This document shows, in pieces, positions 1 to 8,310 of a DNA stretch of 50,490 bases. The stretch comes from Hyphomicrobiales bacterium. GTDB taxonomy: Bacteria; Pseudomonadota; Alphaproteobacteria; Rhizobiales; Rhizobiaceae. The notes below the pieces were generated by a model, which worked only from the letters and a program-made list of their open reading frames with translations, was not told the DNA's origin and made no database searches. The stretch spans positions 1-50,490 of the forward strand of contig UCHD01000015.1 in the NCBI GenBank assembly GCA_900472175.1, in the 5' to 3' direction. The translations under genes were made by a program, and so were the position numbers. Every line of letters starts with the position of its first letter. The stretch's first letter is position 1.

Positions 1-22
1 GTACGCATCCGAGGAGGGCCGC
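1..22 (+). repeat. IS66 left terminal inverted repeat
   Basis: Bases 1-22 match the reverse complement of 2853-2874 at 19 of 22 positions; the shared core is CATCCGAG followed by AGGGCCGC. Confidence 0.8.
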
Positions 23-52
23 CTTGCTAAGAAGTGAGGCGAACTGGATGCT

Positions 53-80
53 CTGTCTATATGGACGTCAATATAGACAG
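53..80 (+). promoter_or_regulatory. hairpin across the tnpA start region
   Basis: A perfect 10-bp inverted repeat (CTGTCTATAT, 8-base loop, ATATAGACAG) covers the ATG at 61, one of the possible tnpA starts. In a transcript entering from outside the element this ATG would be buried in the stem. Stem-loops that shield transposase starts from read-through transcripts are known for IS10, IS50 and IS200; applying that here is inference. Confidence 0.5.
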
Positions 81-507
81 TGTGAGAACCGTGGATTTAA
101 CGATAGAGAAGCGGCCGCAAGTTAGCCGCATGGAGATTGTCGATAGCGGGCGGCGTCGCCGTTTCAGCAAGGAGGCCAAACTTGCGATCGTGGCGGAGAG
201 TTATTCCGCCCCGCGTCAGGTCACGGCAACAGCACGTCGCCATGGGATCACACGCTTTCAGTTGAATGATTGGCGTAAAGCAGCTCGCGAGGGACGGCTC
301 GGCAATGGCCGGGGGACTGAAGGGTTTATTCCTGCACTGTTGGTCCCGGAGCCAGGCATGCCGGTTGTTAAGCCGACCAATTCTTCGACGACACAAAGTG
401 GGCTTATGGAGGTTGTCAGCGCCAATGGTCGCCGTGTGATTGTGGGGCGCGATGTCGACGTTGAAGCGTTGCTTCGGATCCTGCGCGGACTGGAGGCGCT
501 GCGGTGA
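61..507 (+). CDS. tnpA: IS66 accessory transposition protein TnpA (OrfA)
   Basis: This small basic protein has a helix-turn-helix of the IS3/IS66 OrfA kind: residues RRRRFSKEAKLAIV, then a second helix pair ending RHGITRFQLNDWRK. The family is needed together with TnpB and TnpC for transposition of many IS66 elements. Start is uncertain: GTG at 34, ATG at 61 and ATG at 130 are all in frame. I chose 61 because it gives about 148 residues, near the usual size, although no clear ribosome site precedes it and it sits in a hairpin. Its stop overlaps the GTG of tnpB, so the two are probably translationally coupled. Confidence 0.85.
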   Translation: MDVNIDSVRTVDLTIEKRPQVSRMEIVDSGRRRRFSKEAKLAIVAESYSAPRQVTATARRHGITRFQLNDWRKAAREGRLGNGRGTEGFIPALLVPEPGMPVVKPTNSSTTQSGLMEVVSANGRRVIVGRDVDVEALLRILRGLEALR

Positions 508-857
508 ATCCGTTTCCGATGGGAACAGGGGTCAAGGTCTGGCTTTCGACGGGGTATACGGACATGCGCTGTGGCTTTCCCTCTCTGGCGCTTCGGGTGC
601 AGGAGGTTCTGAAGCATGATCCGTTCTCAGGGCACCTCTTCGTCTTCAGGGGGCGCAGATCGGATATTTTGAAAATCATCTGGCATGATGGTCTGGGCGC
701 CTGCCTTTTTACCCGGCGGCTGGAGAAGGGCCGGTTTATCTGGCCGAATATGGAGGGCGGGGCGGTAGCGATCTCACCGGCACAATTGTCCTATTTGTTG
801 TCCGGGATCGACTGGCGCAATCCGCAGGAAACCTGGCGTCCGACACGGGTCGGATAG
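504..857 (+). CDS. tnpB: IS66 accessory transposition protein TnpB (Orf2)
   Basis: At 117 residues this matches IS66 Orf2 in length and in hallmark segments: TGYTDMRCGFPSLA near the N-terminus, then FVFRGRRSDILKIIWHDG and RRLEKGRFIWP. It is an essential but non-catalytic helper of the DDE transposase; its biochemical role is poorly known. The GTG start overlaps the tnpA stop (GTGA), typical translational coupling. tnpC follows after 45 bases. Confidence 0.95.
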   Translation: MNPFPMGTGVKVWLSTGYTDMRCGFPSLALRVQEVLKHDPFSGHLFVFRGRRSDILKIIWHDGLGACLFTRRLEKGRFIWPNMEGGAVAISPAQLSYLLSGIDWRNPQETWRPTRVG

Positions 858-902
858 CATTATTACATTGAAAATATTGAGTGAATCTGATCGAATGGCT
901 TC

Positions 903-2603
903 ATGACCTCGAAGCCTGTGGATCTTCCTGCGGACCTTGCGAGCGCCTATCTGGCGCTGCTTTCCGAGCGTGAGATGTTACAGACTGAACGTGATGTCAT
1001 TGTCGCCGAGCGCGATACCGTCGTCGCCGAACGGGACGTTGCGGTGGCGCAAGCCGCCAATGCGCAGGCCATGCTGTCCGACAGCGAGGCACTGATCGCC
1101 AGCTTGGAACTGGCGATCGAAAAGCTGAGGCGCGAACTGCGCGGCCGGCGATCCGAGCGCACGGCGCGCCTGATCGACCAGATGGAATTGCAGCTCGAAG
1201 AACTGGTGATGGCGGCGACGGAGGATGAGGTTGCAGCGCAGGTCGCTGCCGCCAAGACCTCGAGCGTGCGTCCGTTCACCCGCAAACGACCGGTCCGAAA
1301 GCCGTGGCCGGAGGATATCGAGCGTGAGCGCGTGGTGATCGATCCCCCAGTCACCTGTGCATGCTGCGGCGGGTCGCGCCTGTCGAAACTGGGCGAGGAC
1401 GTAACTGAGACGCTCGAGGAGGTTCCGCGCCGGTTCAAAGTGATCGAGACGGTGCGGGAGAAATTTACCTGCCGTGACTGCGAGGCGATCAGCCAGCCGC
1501 CGGCGCCGTTCCATGCCACGCCGCGTGGCTTCATCGGTCCTCATCTGCTGGCGACGATCCTGTTCGATAAGTTCGGCATGCATAGTCCGCTCAACCGCCA
1601 GAGCACCCGGTTCAAATGCGAGGGCATCGAGCTTTCGACCTCGACGCTGGCCGACCAGGTCGGGTATGGAACGGCCGCGCTCCTGCCGATCTTTGATCTG
1701 ATCGAGGCGCATGTCTTCGCGGCCGAACGCCTTTTTGGCGACGACACCACCATTCCCATCCAGGCCAAAGCCAAATGCACGACCGGGCGAATATGGACGT
1801 ATGTGTGCGATGACCGGCCCTACGGCGGGGCGGCAGCGCCGGCGGCCATATACTATGCGTCGAGCGACCGCCGTGGCGAGCACCCGCAGAAGCACCTGGC
1901 CGGGTTTGGCGGCATTCTGCAGAGTGATTGTTACAATGGCTTCGAACCGCTCAGTGTCGCCGAAAAGAAAGCGGTACCGATCACCTTCGCCTTTTGCCAT
2001 GCGCACGCGCGGCGCAAATTCTTTGAGCTGGCCGACATCCAGAAAAGTGCCCGCGACCGCAAACGTAAAGGCAAGCCGATCTCGCCGATCGCCCTGGAAG
2101 CCGTCCAACGGTACGATGCGCTGTTTGAGATCGAACGCGAGATCAATGGATTGAGCGCCGCAGAACGATTGGCCGCGCGGCAGGAAAAGAGCAAGCCGCT
2201 GTTCGATGACATGCACGAGTGGCTGAAACGGGAGCGCGCCACGCTCAGCAAATCGTCCGAGGTGATCGAGCCGATCGATTACATGCTGAAGCGATGGGAT
2301 GGTTTTGCGCGTTTCCTCGACGATGGCCGGATTTGTCTCACGAACAATACGGCCGAGCGCGCTCTGAGAGGAATTGCACTCGGGCGTCGAAACTGGACCT
2401 TCGCCGGCTCCCAGCGTGGGGCCGATCGTGCCGCCATCATGCTCTCCGTTATCACGACCTGCCGTCTCAACGACGTCGACCCAAAGGCGTGGCTCGCCGA
2501 TGTGTTCGCCCGCATCGCCGATCTTCCTGTCTCCCGCCTGCACGAACTGCTGCCTTGGCACTGGAAGTCACACAAAGGGATGGCTATTGCGGCCGCCGCG
2601 TAA
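903..2603 (+). CDS. tnpC: IS66 DDE transposase TnpC
   Basis: A 566-residue transposase with the IS66 layout. It has an N-terminal heptad-rich coiled coil (about residues 20-75), a zinc-binding domain with two CxxC pairs (CACC near 152 and CRDC near 190), and the catalytic domain. Candidate DDE acidic residues are in FGDDTTI, LQSDCYNGF and NNTAERALRG, and the IS66 signature CHAHARRKF lies between the second and third. It cuts and joins the element ends. It appears full length and undamaged. The last 20 bases overlap the convergent DUF6429 gene. Confidence 0.95.
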   Translation: MTSKPVDLPADLASAYLALLSEREMLQTERDVIVAERDTVVAERDVAVAQAANAQAMLSDSEALIASLELAIEKLRRELRGRRSERTARLIDQMELQLEELVMAATEDEVAAQVAAAKTSSVRPFTRKRPVRKPWPEDIERERVVIDPPVTCACCGGSRLSKLGEDVTETLEEVPRRFKVIETVREKFTCRDCEAISQPPAPFHATPRGFIGPHLLATILFDKFGMHSPLNRQSTRFKCEGIELSTSTLADQVGYGTAALLPIFDLIEAHVFAAERLFGDDTTIPIQAKAKCTTGRIWTYVCDDRPYGGAAAPAAIYYASSDRRGEHPQKHLAGFGGILQSDCYNGFEPLSVAEKKAVPITFAFCHAHARRKFFELADIQKSARDRKRKGKPISPIALEAVQRYDALFEIEREINGLSAAERLAARQEKSKPLFDDMHEWLKRERATLSKSSEVIEPIDYMLKRWDGFARFLDDGRICLTNNTAERALRGIALGRRNWTFAGSQRGADRAAIMLSVITTCRLNDVDPKAWLADVFARIADLPVSRLHELLPWHWKSHKGMAIAAAA

Positions 2604-2820
2604 ACAGCTCCCGGAACAACGCTTCCGAACGCTCCAAGCCTTCATCAGTCAGGATCAATGACTTCGACTTGTTGACTGGGTCGCCGATCATGCCCTTCTT
2701 GTGAAGCCGATCCGTCGTTGCCCAGTCGAAGCCCTTCCAAGCACAACGCTCGTTATGCAGCGTCAGCCATAACAGCGCCAAAACGGCATCGTCGATCTTG
2801 TCCTCATCGATCTCCATCAA
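2584..2820 (-). CDS. DUF6429-type IS66 passenger protein
   Basis: A 78-residue protein that starts MMEIDEDKIDDAVLALLWL and has a compact WKGFDW / HKKGMIGDPV / LTDEGLERSEALF pattern. I recognise it as the small DUF6429 family often found next to IS66 transposases in rhizobia. It lies inside the element, convergent with and overlapping the end of tnpC, 33 bases short of the right terminal repeat. Function is unknown; the pattern (helical, winged-helix-like end) would suit a small DNA-binding protein, but that is a guess. Confidence 0.8.
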   Translation of the reverse strand: MMEIDEDKIDDAVLALLWLTLHNERCAWKGFDWATTDRLHKKGMIGDPVNKSKSLILTDEGLERSEALFRELFTRRPQ

Positions 2821-2852
2821 CCGACGTTACCACGCGCGGCGCCCAAAATCCT

Positions 2853-2874
2853 GCGGCCCTGCTCGGATGGATAC
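2853..2874 (-). repeat. IS66 right terminal inverted repeat
   Basis: Reverse complement of this segment matches bases 1-22 with three mismatches. It defines the right end of the element; the next 8 bases (ACTCTATC) are the expected target-site duplication. Confidence 0.8.
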
Positions 2875-2883
2875 ACTCTATCA

Positions 2884-3195
2884 TTGAAGATTTTGGAAAT
2901 AATCGCGGCAATTATGGTTGCCTCGATGGGTTTTTCTGGCGCTAGCGCAAAGGATATTTTCGATCAGTATCCCACTTTAATTACCTGCGAGAATAGCGGA
3001 ATGCTTCATGTTTACTATCTCTCGAGGATCACAAAAGAAGGTGACGCTACCTACGTGGCCCAAGACAGAATTGCAGGAACTATTACGCTCGAAGGGAAGG
3101 CGAAAGCGATCGGCAGCTCAGGTGGCGGGAGTTGCGTTGGTAAAACACTTGAGGAGTTGAGGCTTTCTGGCCAATCCCGCTACCTCAAACCCTAA
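2884..3195 (+). CDS. small secreted protein of unknown function, possibly decapitated by IS66
   Basis: 103 residues with an N-terminal signal peptide (hydrophobic stretch ending GFSGASA, cleavage near residue 22) and a mature part with two cysteines. It is probably periplasmic. The only usable start is a TTG 9 bases from the IS end, and the frame stays open up to the IS boundary. The original start codon and promoter may therefore have been separated from the gene by the insertion. No family recognised. Confidence 0.5.
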   Translation: MKILEIIAAIMVASMGFSGASAKDIFDQYPTLITCENSGMLHVYYLSRITKEGDATYVAQDRIAGTITLEGKAKAIGSSGGGSCVGKTLEELRLSGQSRYLKP

Positions 3196-3521
3196 ACGTC
3201 CCTACGCACTACGCCGGCCGAGTGCTGCCGCCGGTCCTTTGATATGCGCGGTTATGTCACGAGAAGCACCGGCCCGTCGATTTCGTCTGACCGATCAGCC
3301 TAGGCGACGGAGCTGTGCGCCTTGACCGACAACCAGAGTTCATCGCATCGCAAACGTCGTAGTTAGCGCGCCGAGGGATATTCTCTCATGCTGTGCTGCC
3401 TTGTATCAGCACCCGCAGTGCCGTGAACGACGGTGGCTACTAGCGATGTTCACGTATGTTACTTCAGCCCCCCCCCGCCTCAGCGTATCGTCAAGGTCAC
3501 AAACAATCCGGAGCCGCCGAC
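3196..3521. other. intergenic, nothing recognised
   Basis: No open frame with coding character, RNA gene or repeat was recognised here. A run of nine C residues (about 3468-3476) lies shortly before the next gene. Confidence 0.5.
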
Positions 3522-3989
3522 ATGCCGCAAAATCGTTTCGATCCCAACGCCCCCGTACCCAGCGCAGACGAATTACGCAAGGAGATGCTCGAAAAGCAGC
3601 TTGCGGAGATGGAACGCCTGGACAAGATCAAGGACGTTCAGAGTAAACAGCTGGCTAAATTTGCCGACGAGTTCTTTAACCGGCACGTCGGAGAGCAAGA
3701 GCGGGCCATCATCCGAAATGTCGTTTCCAGAGCAGTGCAGGATGGCAAGATGGAAGCTTTGGTCTACAGCTTCCCGTCGGACTTCTGCACAGATAGCGGG
3801 CGGGCCATCAACAACGCCGACCCCGATTGGCCTGAAACACTGCAAGGCAAGGCCAAGGAACTTTTCGACAGATTCAAGGAAGTAGCACAGCCACAGGGCT
3901 ACCGCCTGAAGGCAATGGTTATCAATTTCCCCAATGGGGTGCCCGGCGATATTGGGTTTTATCTCAACTGGGAGCCGCCGGTCGCCTGA
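3522..3989 (+). CDS. hypothetical soluble protein
   Basis: 155 residues, starting MPQNRFDPNAPVPSADELR. The ATG at 3522 is preceded by GGAG at a good distance; a longer in-frame start at 3456 has no ribosome site and a poly-proline head, so I rejected it. The first third is charged and helical (KEMLEKQLAEMERLDKIKD), probably a coiled coil. The C-terminal half is a mixed alpha/beta domain. No signal peptide or membrane segment and no family recognised. It is followed by a short perfect hairpin at 4049-4066 without a T-tract. Confidence 0.6.
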   Translation: MPQNRFDPNAPVPSADELRKEMLEKQLAEMERLDKIKDVQSKQLAKFADEFFNRHVGEQERAIIRNVVSRAVQDGKMEALVYSFPSDFCTDSGRAINNADPDWPETLQGKAKELFDRFKEVAQPQGYRLKAMVINFPNGVPGDIGFYLNWEPPVA

Positions 3990-4112
3990 CGTGTGAGTGG
4001 ACAAAGCGCCACGCTCTTTCTGGAACCCGCTGGTCTTGCTCACATGCAGGTGATGTCGCCATCACCGACCCCACTCTAACACGTCTGCGCTATTCAGCGA
4101 GAGTTGGCTGCT

Positions 4113-5237
4113 ATGGATGAAAGGACAACTCCGCCTGGTGGACCGGACCTCGGTGGACCTTCAAGCATTGAGACACGCATCACCGATTACGTGCGTCTGG
4201 GCGTAATTGTTCTGTTCGCATACTGGTCTTACACGCTTGTCGCGCCCTTCATTCTGATTGTTATCTGGGCGGCCATACTGACTGTGGCCGTCTATCCGCT
4301 CTACGAGGCCTTGCAGTCGTTGCTGGGCGGCCGGCGGCGTGTTGCCGCGTTTCTCATCACTCTCTTGGGGCTCGGCATTATTATCGGCCCACTCACGGCA
4401 ATTGCCTTCAACTTTGTCGAAGCGATGCAATGGTTGATCAGTAAACTCACCACAGGATCGTTGCAATTTCCCTCGCCGCCGGACGCTGTCCGGAGTTGGC
4501 CAATCCTCGGCGAACGTGTCTATTCGGCCTGGTTACTTGCGGCGACAAATCTCGGTGAAGCGCTTGAACATATGCAGCCAGCGCTTTTACAGGCGGGCAG
4601 GTTTGTCCTCGGCAAAAGCGCTGCGATCGGGTTGGGATTGATCAACTTCATCATTTCGATTGTTCTCGCAGGCTTTCTATTTGGCCACGGACCAAGCCTT
4701 GCATCGGGCATCAACCGGTTTGCTGAGCGGATCGCAGGGCAACGAGGCCTTGGTTTCGTCCAACTGACAGGCGCGACAATTCGGAATGTTGCAAGCGGGG
4801 TGATCGGTGTTGCAATCATTCAAACTCTGATGGCAGGCTTGGTACTATATTTCTTCGCTATCCCTGCGTCAGGTGGTTTGACGTTCGCGATTCTCATCCT
4901 TTGCATCATGCAAATTGGGCCTGCGCTTGTACTTCTGCCCGTTGTCATCTGGGCATGGATGATTCAGGATCTCAGCTACGCTCTATCGCTGACCGTGCTG
5001 CTTGTTCCGGTCGCATTGGTTGACAACGTTATGAAGCCGCTGCTTGTCTCCCGGGGCCTTTCAACCCCTATGCTCGTCATTTTCATGGGCGTGATCGGCG
5101 GCACGATCGCTTACGGCCTGATTGGCCTTTTTCTCGGCCCCATCGTTCTGAGCGTTTTCTATGACCTGCTGATTGCCTGGGTGCGTGTTCAAACGCCCTC
5201 CCGCTTGCCGAATTCCGCTTCGGAACCCCGTTTTTAG
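4113..5237 (+). CDS. AI-2E family inner-membrane transporter (PerM/TqsA-like)
   Basis: 374 residues with the family arrangement: two membrane helices near the N-terminus (FILIVIWAAILTVAVYP), a helical cytoplasmic-type region (about residues 85-190), then at least five more helices including PALVLLPVVIWAW and the C-terminal signature GPIVLSVFYDLL. Members export small molecules such as autoinducer-2 or act as Na+/H+ antiporters; the substrate here cannot be told. ATG at 4113 is preferred over an upstream in-frame TTG at 4104. It is transcribed alone on the + strand. Confidence 0.85.
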   Translation: MDERTTPPGGPDLGGPSSIETRITDYVRLGVIVLFAYWSYTLVAPFILIVIWAAILTVAVYPLYEALQSLLGGRRRVAAFLITLLGLGIIIGPLTAIAFNFVEAMQWLISKLTTGSLQFPSPPDAVRSWPILGERVYSAWLLAATNLGEALEHMQPALLQAGRFVLGKSAAIGLGLINFIISIVLAGFLFGHGPSLASGINRFAERIAGQRGLGFVQLTGATIRNVASGVIGVAIIQTLMAGLVLYFFAIPASGGLTFAILILCIMQIGPALVLLPVVIWAWMIQDLSYALSLTVLLVPVALVDNVMKPLLVSRGLSTPMLVIFMGVIGGTIAYGLIGLFLGPIVLSVFYDLLIAWVRVQTPSRLPNSASEPRF

Positions 5238-5372
5238 GTTGAGCGTGACTTGCGGCAGGCTGTCCAGCAACGGGCCTTTGACCGGAAGAGCAAAGCGACA
5301 TTATTGACGACGGCCGATACATCGCGCGTAGCGTTCCTGTCGATTTCTGGGTTGGGCGTTTTATCTTGCTTC

Positions 5373-7205
5373 TTATTTTTCGGGGCGCAGGTGCTCATCA
5401 TTCCGAGATACATGCGTTTGTGCAACAACCGCGTCAGATGTTCCATTCACCGATAAATCCAGGCCCGCCTTTTTCAACCCGTCCAGAAAAAGCGCCTGAT
5501 CCTCAACGCGTAGAATGCGAATGGCTACTTCCTTGTGTACGTCCTCGAGATATTCAGGCGCATTAGCCTCAAGCCACCTGCGCTCGCCTTGGGCTTCCAC
5601 CAGCTTGCCAAGTTGCCCGTACACCGCAATCAAAATCAGATGATAGATCGGATTGTCGCGCAAATTGGACGTTCTCGTCCAGCGTTCGGCTTCGTGATAG
5701 TCCTGCCTCATGTAAGAGCATAAGGCCATGGCCGATTGGAAATACTCCATTGGGCCAGGATTGCGTGCGATACTTTGGGAGATCAGTCCACACCCGCGTT
5801 GCCATTCGCCGGACAAGGCGAGACGAAAACCGTACTCACCCACAAATTCGCTATCATTTGGATTGATTGCAAATGCCCGCTCACCGACGAGTAAGGCGTT
5901 GCTTACATCGCCGCTGAAAAAAGCGGCAAGCATTTCAGCTTCAAGTGCGCGCACATTGCCGGGATCTAGCTCGACAGCCTTTTTCGCCGCCTCAACAGCG
6001 AGCTCGATGGGTGGTTGATCAGGCGGCTGAAGCCGATACCGGAATCGAAGCTCGTCCAGATAAATTATTGATAACAACGCCCAGGCCGTCGAATAGCTCG
6101 GAAACTCATAGACGGCCTGTTTGAGGCACTGCTGGACTGCCGCATGCGTCTGTTTGTTCAGCGCCGCGCGGTATCCGTAAAAGGATAAAGTACATGCATA
6201 AGCCCTGGTGTCCTCTGTTGTGTTTTCGAGAACCTCTGATGCGTTCGCTTGGAAGATAACTCCATACGGCTGCGCAAGCGCTGTGGCGATCTCGCTCGCA
6301 ATCACCGTCTCTACGTCGAACACGTCCCGCTGACCAAGTTGTGCGTCGTAAGGTTTAGTCCAAACAATGGCACCATTGGCCTGGTTCACGAGGCGAGCAG
6401 ACAACCGGAGCCGGTCGTCGTCCAATCTAATCCTGCCTTCCAGCCGGTAGAGTGGAAGACCGGAGCTGGTGGCAGGTGTGGCGGTGGATGACGCCGAAGA
6501 TTTATCTGCAATAACGACGATTTCTTTAAAGCGGGCCATCTGCGAGATTACTTCATCAGTAAGGGTACGCGCGAGAAGTGCTGAACTTGGTATCCCCGTG
6601 ATATCTTCGAAGGGGGCAACAATTACCTTTGGCATTATGGGTGTGTTATAGGCGGGTGTGCTGCCTTTCATCGAAGACGACTGCAGAAGCGCTGGCCAGT
6701 CGGCGACAATCCAGGCCCCCGCGGTCAGAAGCAGCGCTATCGCGGAAAGCAGCAAAATGCTGCGGACCCTTGGCCTAGACCCTTGAGGTAATTGGTGCGC
6801 GGGCTCTTCAATCGGCTTTGGAGTTAGCTCGTTGAAGCGCGTAAAAGCAGGAACATAGCCGCCTTTCGGTATGGTAATAAGGACGCGATCCCGTTGACCG
6901 GCTAGCAGATAGTAATGTTCAAGCGCGCGCCGCACCCGGCCGGCCTCGATGCGAACCACAGGATCGTTTTGTGCATCGAATGTGGAATTCCGCCCGAACA
7001 CTTCCAGTGCAATTGAATAGGCCTTGATGCGATCTGCACGGCCGAGCAAAGCTTCTTCAACGACATAGCATAGAAATTTTTGGGCACGGTCTGGGGCGTC
7101 GAAAGCAGGGCTCGCGCGAATTCTGTCCAGTTGATCTCGTATCTCATCATCAGTCGGTGGGCCATAGGCATCCAGCGGCTCTGTAACCGGGCGTGCAATA
7201 CTCAT
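5373..7205 (-). CDS. winged-helix (ToxR-like) membrane regulator with TolB-like and TPR domains
   Basis: 610 residues. The N-terminus (about 20-115) resembles a winged-helix domain ending in DRVLITIPKGGYVPAF. One membrane helix follows (SILLLSAIALLLTAGAWIV, about 145-165), then a region starting KVIVAPFEDITGI that resembles the domain found after the helix in CadC/adenylate-cyclase-like rhizobial regulators. The C-terminal half is TPR-like helical repeats. Such proteins are often annotated as adenylate cyclase although no cyclase domain is visible. ATG at 7205 has GGGGGACC upstream. Likely a one-component sensor regulator; target unknown. Confidence 0.75.
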   Translation of the reverse strand: MSIARPVTEPLDAYGPPTDDEIRDQLDRIRASPAFDAPDRAQKFLCYVVEEALLGRADRIKAYSIALEVFGRNSTFDAQNDPVVRIEAGRVRRALEHYYLLAGQRDRVLITIPKGGYVPAFTRFNELTPKPIEEPAHQLPQGSRPRVRSILLLSAIALLLTAGAWIVADWPALLQSSSMKGSTPAYNTPIMPKVIVAPFEDITGIPSSALLARTLTDEVISQMARFKEIVVIADKSSASSTATPATSSGLPLYRLEGRIRLDDDRLRLSARLVNQANGAIVWTKPYDAQLGQRDVFDVETVIASEIATALAQPYGVIFQANASEVLENTTEDTRAYACTLSFYGYRAALNKQTHAAVQQCLKQAVYEFPSYSTAWALLSIIYLDELRFRYRLQPPDQPPIELAVEAAKKAVELDPGNVRALEAEMLAAFFSGDVSNALLVGERAFAINPNDSEFVGEYGFRLALSGEWQRGCGLISQSIARNPGPMEYFQSAMALCSYMRQDYHEAERWTRTSNLRDNPIYHLILIAVYGQLGKLVEAQGERRWLEANAPEYLEDVHKEVAIRILRVEDQALFLDGLKKAGLDLSVNGTSDAVVAQTHVSRNDEHLRPEK

Positions 7206-7319
7206 TATTGGTCCCCCAACAAGTACACACAAGGTTTTTTACACGCATTAGTAATTGACAATACCATACGCAATATATGGGGGCAGATCAACGACAGTTC
7301 CGCATCCCCGCGGCCTATC

Positions 7320-8282
7320 TTACTCTCTCACGATTTCCCAACGGCTGCCGGGATTGAAGGTGCGCATCTTCTCGGCGACACTGGCGGTAAAGTCTCCAAG
7401 ATCAGCTTCGTAAACGATGCCGCTCTTGCTAATCACGAACGTCTTCACGCCCGTAATTCCGTACTTGACCGGCCACGCGACCAACCCACATCCTGCAATC
7501 ATGTTGCCATTGATTACGTAGCCGAAAGTGCCGCCGGCAACATTCTCCCCTTGAGCTGTCAGTATGCGGTAACGATAGCCGTTGTATCCAAGTCCGGCCT
7601 TGGCTTTTTCAAACGCGGTACCATCCACCAATGCCGGCCCTGCCGGGCTGGATTCACCGCCCCATTGCTCGGGCGGCCAATAGAGGCCGTCCTGCTGCCC
7701 ATCACTGCTAATCAGTTTCTGGGCATATTCCAGCACGCCATCGTTATCGCGGTCTTCGGAAGCGTAGTCTTCCTGCGCGTCGACATAGGCACGCACCGTG
7801 TCGATAGTTGAAATTTCGTTTTCACCGACACGCCTGTCTGCTATTTCCTCAAGTCCGGCGTAGGTGTCGAATTTCCACTTCCCTCCATCCGTCTTCACCA
7901 GCGGAAACGGTAAAGGCCAAAGCTGGGTTCCTATTTCCAGGATCTTGTTCCCATCCTGATCCTCGGTAATGAGCCTTTCCTTCACCCCGGATTGGATTGC
8001 CGCATAGTTTTCGGATGCACCATCGCTCGCCCTTGCCTTGGCCGCATCCAATCCGAGGAGTTGTGCCAACCCGTCAAAATCACCGGATTCAACAGTGGAT
8101 TTGAAATTTTCGACGGCCTGCTCGGGCGTCTCAAATTCGGGAGAGTTTTCTCGGGAGATATAATCGGCAAGCGGTGGATCCTTGTCTTGATCCGCCGAAA
8201 AGACGACATCCGGCGTCGCCAATCCGCTCAGAAACATTGCTCCGACAGCAGCAAACATCAGTCTTTCGCATACCTTTGTCAT
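7320..8282 (-). CDS. DUF2950 family secreted protein
   Basis: 320 residues with a signal peptide (AAVGAMFLSGLATPDVVFSA), then the DUF2950 body, recognisable from GTQLWPLPFPLVK, YDAQED-type linker segments, DGLYWPPEQWGGESSPAGP and GYRYRILTAQG. Probably periplasmic or outer-membrane associated. In many proteobacteria this family is encoded next to DUF3300 proteins, exactly as here: the upstream gene ends 28 bases before this start, so they form an operon. ATG at 8282 has CGGGAG at 9 bases; ATG at 8288 is the alternative. Molecular function is not established. Confidence 0.85.
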   Translation of the reverse strand: MTKVCERLMFAAVGAMFLSGLATPDVVFSADQDKDPPLADYISRENSPEFETPEQAVENFKSTVESGDFDGLAQLLGLDAAKARASDGASENYAAIQSGVKERLITEDQDGNKILEIGTQLWPLPFPLVKTDGGKWKFDTYAGLEEIADRRVGENEISTIDTVRAYVDAQEDYASEDRDNDGVLEYAQKLISSDGQQDGLYWPPEQWGGESSPAGPALVDGTAFEKAKAGLGYNGYRYRILTAQGENVAGGTFGYVINGNMIAGCGLVAWPVKYGITGVKTFVISKSGIVYEADLGDFTASVAEKMRTFNPGSRWEIVRE

Positions 8283-8310
8283 CACCATCAACTCCCGACT
8301 GCCTCTGTAT

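Larger units (their letters stand above)
1..2874 (+). mobile_element. IS66-family insertion sequence, complete
   Basis: Three consecutive genes of the IS66 type (tnpA, tnpB, tnpC) plus a convergent passenger gene lie between imperfect terminal inverted repeats at 1-22 and 2853-2874 that match at 19 of 22 positions. The element begins GTAC and ends (reverse complement) GTAT, close to the GTAA-type termini known for the family, and its length fits. The expected 8-bp target duplication would be 2875-2882 on the right; the left copy is outside the window. That the window begins at the IS end suggests a contig break at a repeated element. Confidence 0.88.

Noticed and set aside
978..2561. Long open frame (527 codons) antisense to the IS66 transposase
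   Set aside because: It mirrors the codon structure of tnpC, its product has no domain, and no ribosome site precedes it.
4049..4066. Hairpin GGTGATG-TCGC-CATCACC as terminator
   Set aside because: Perfect stem but no T-run and a very small stem; too weak to call.
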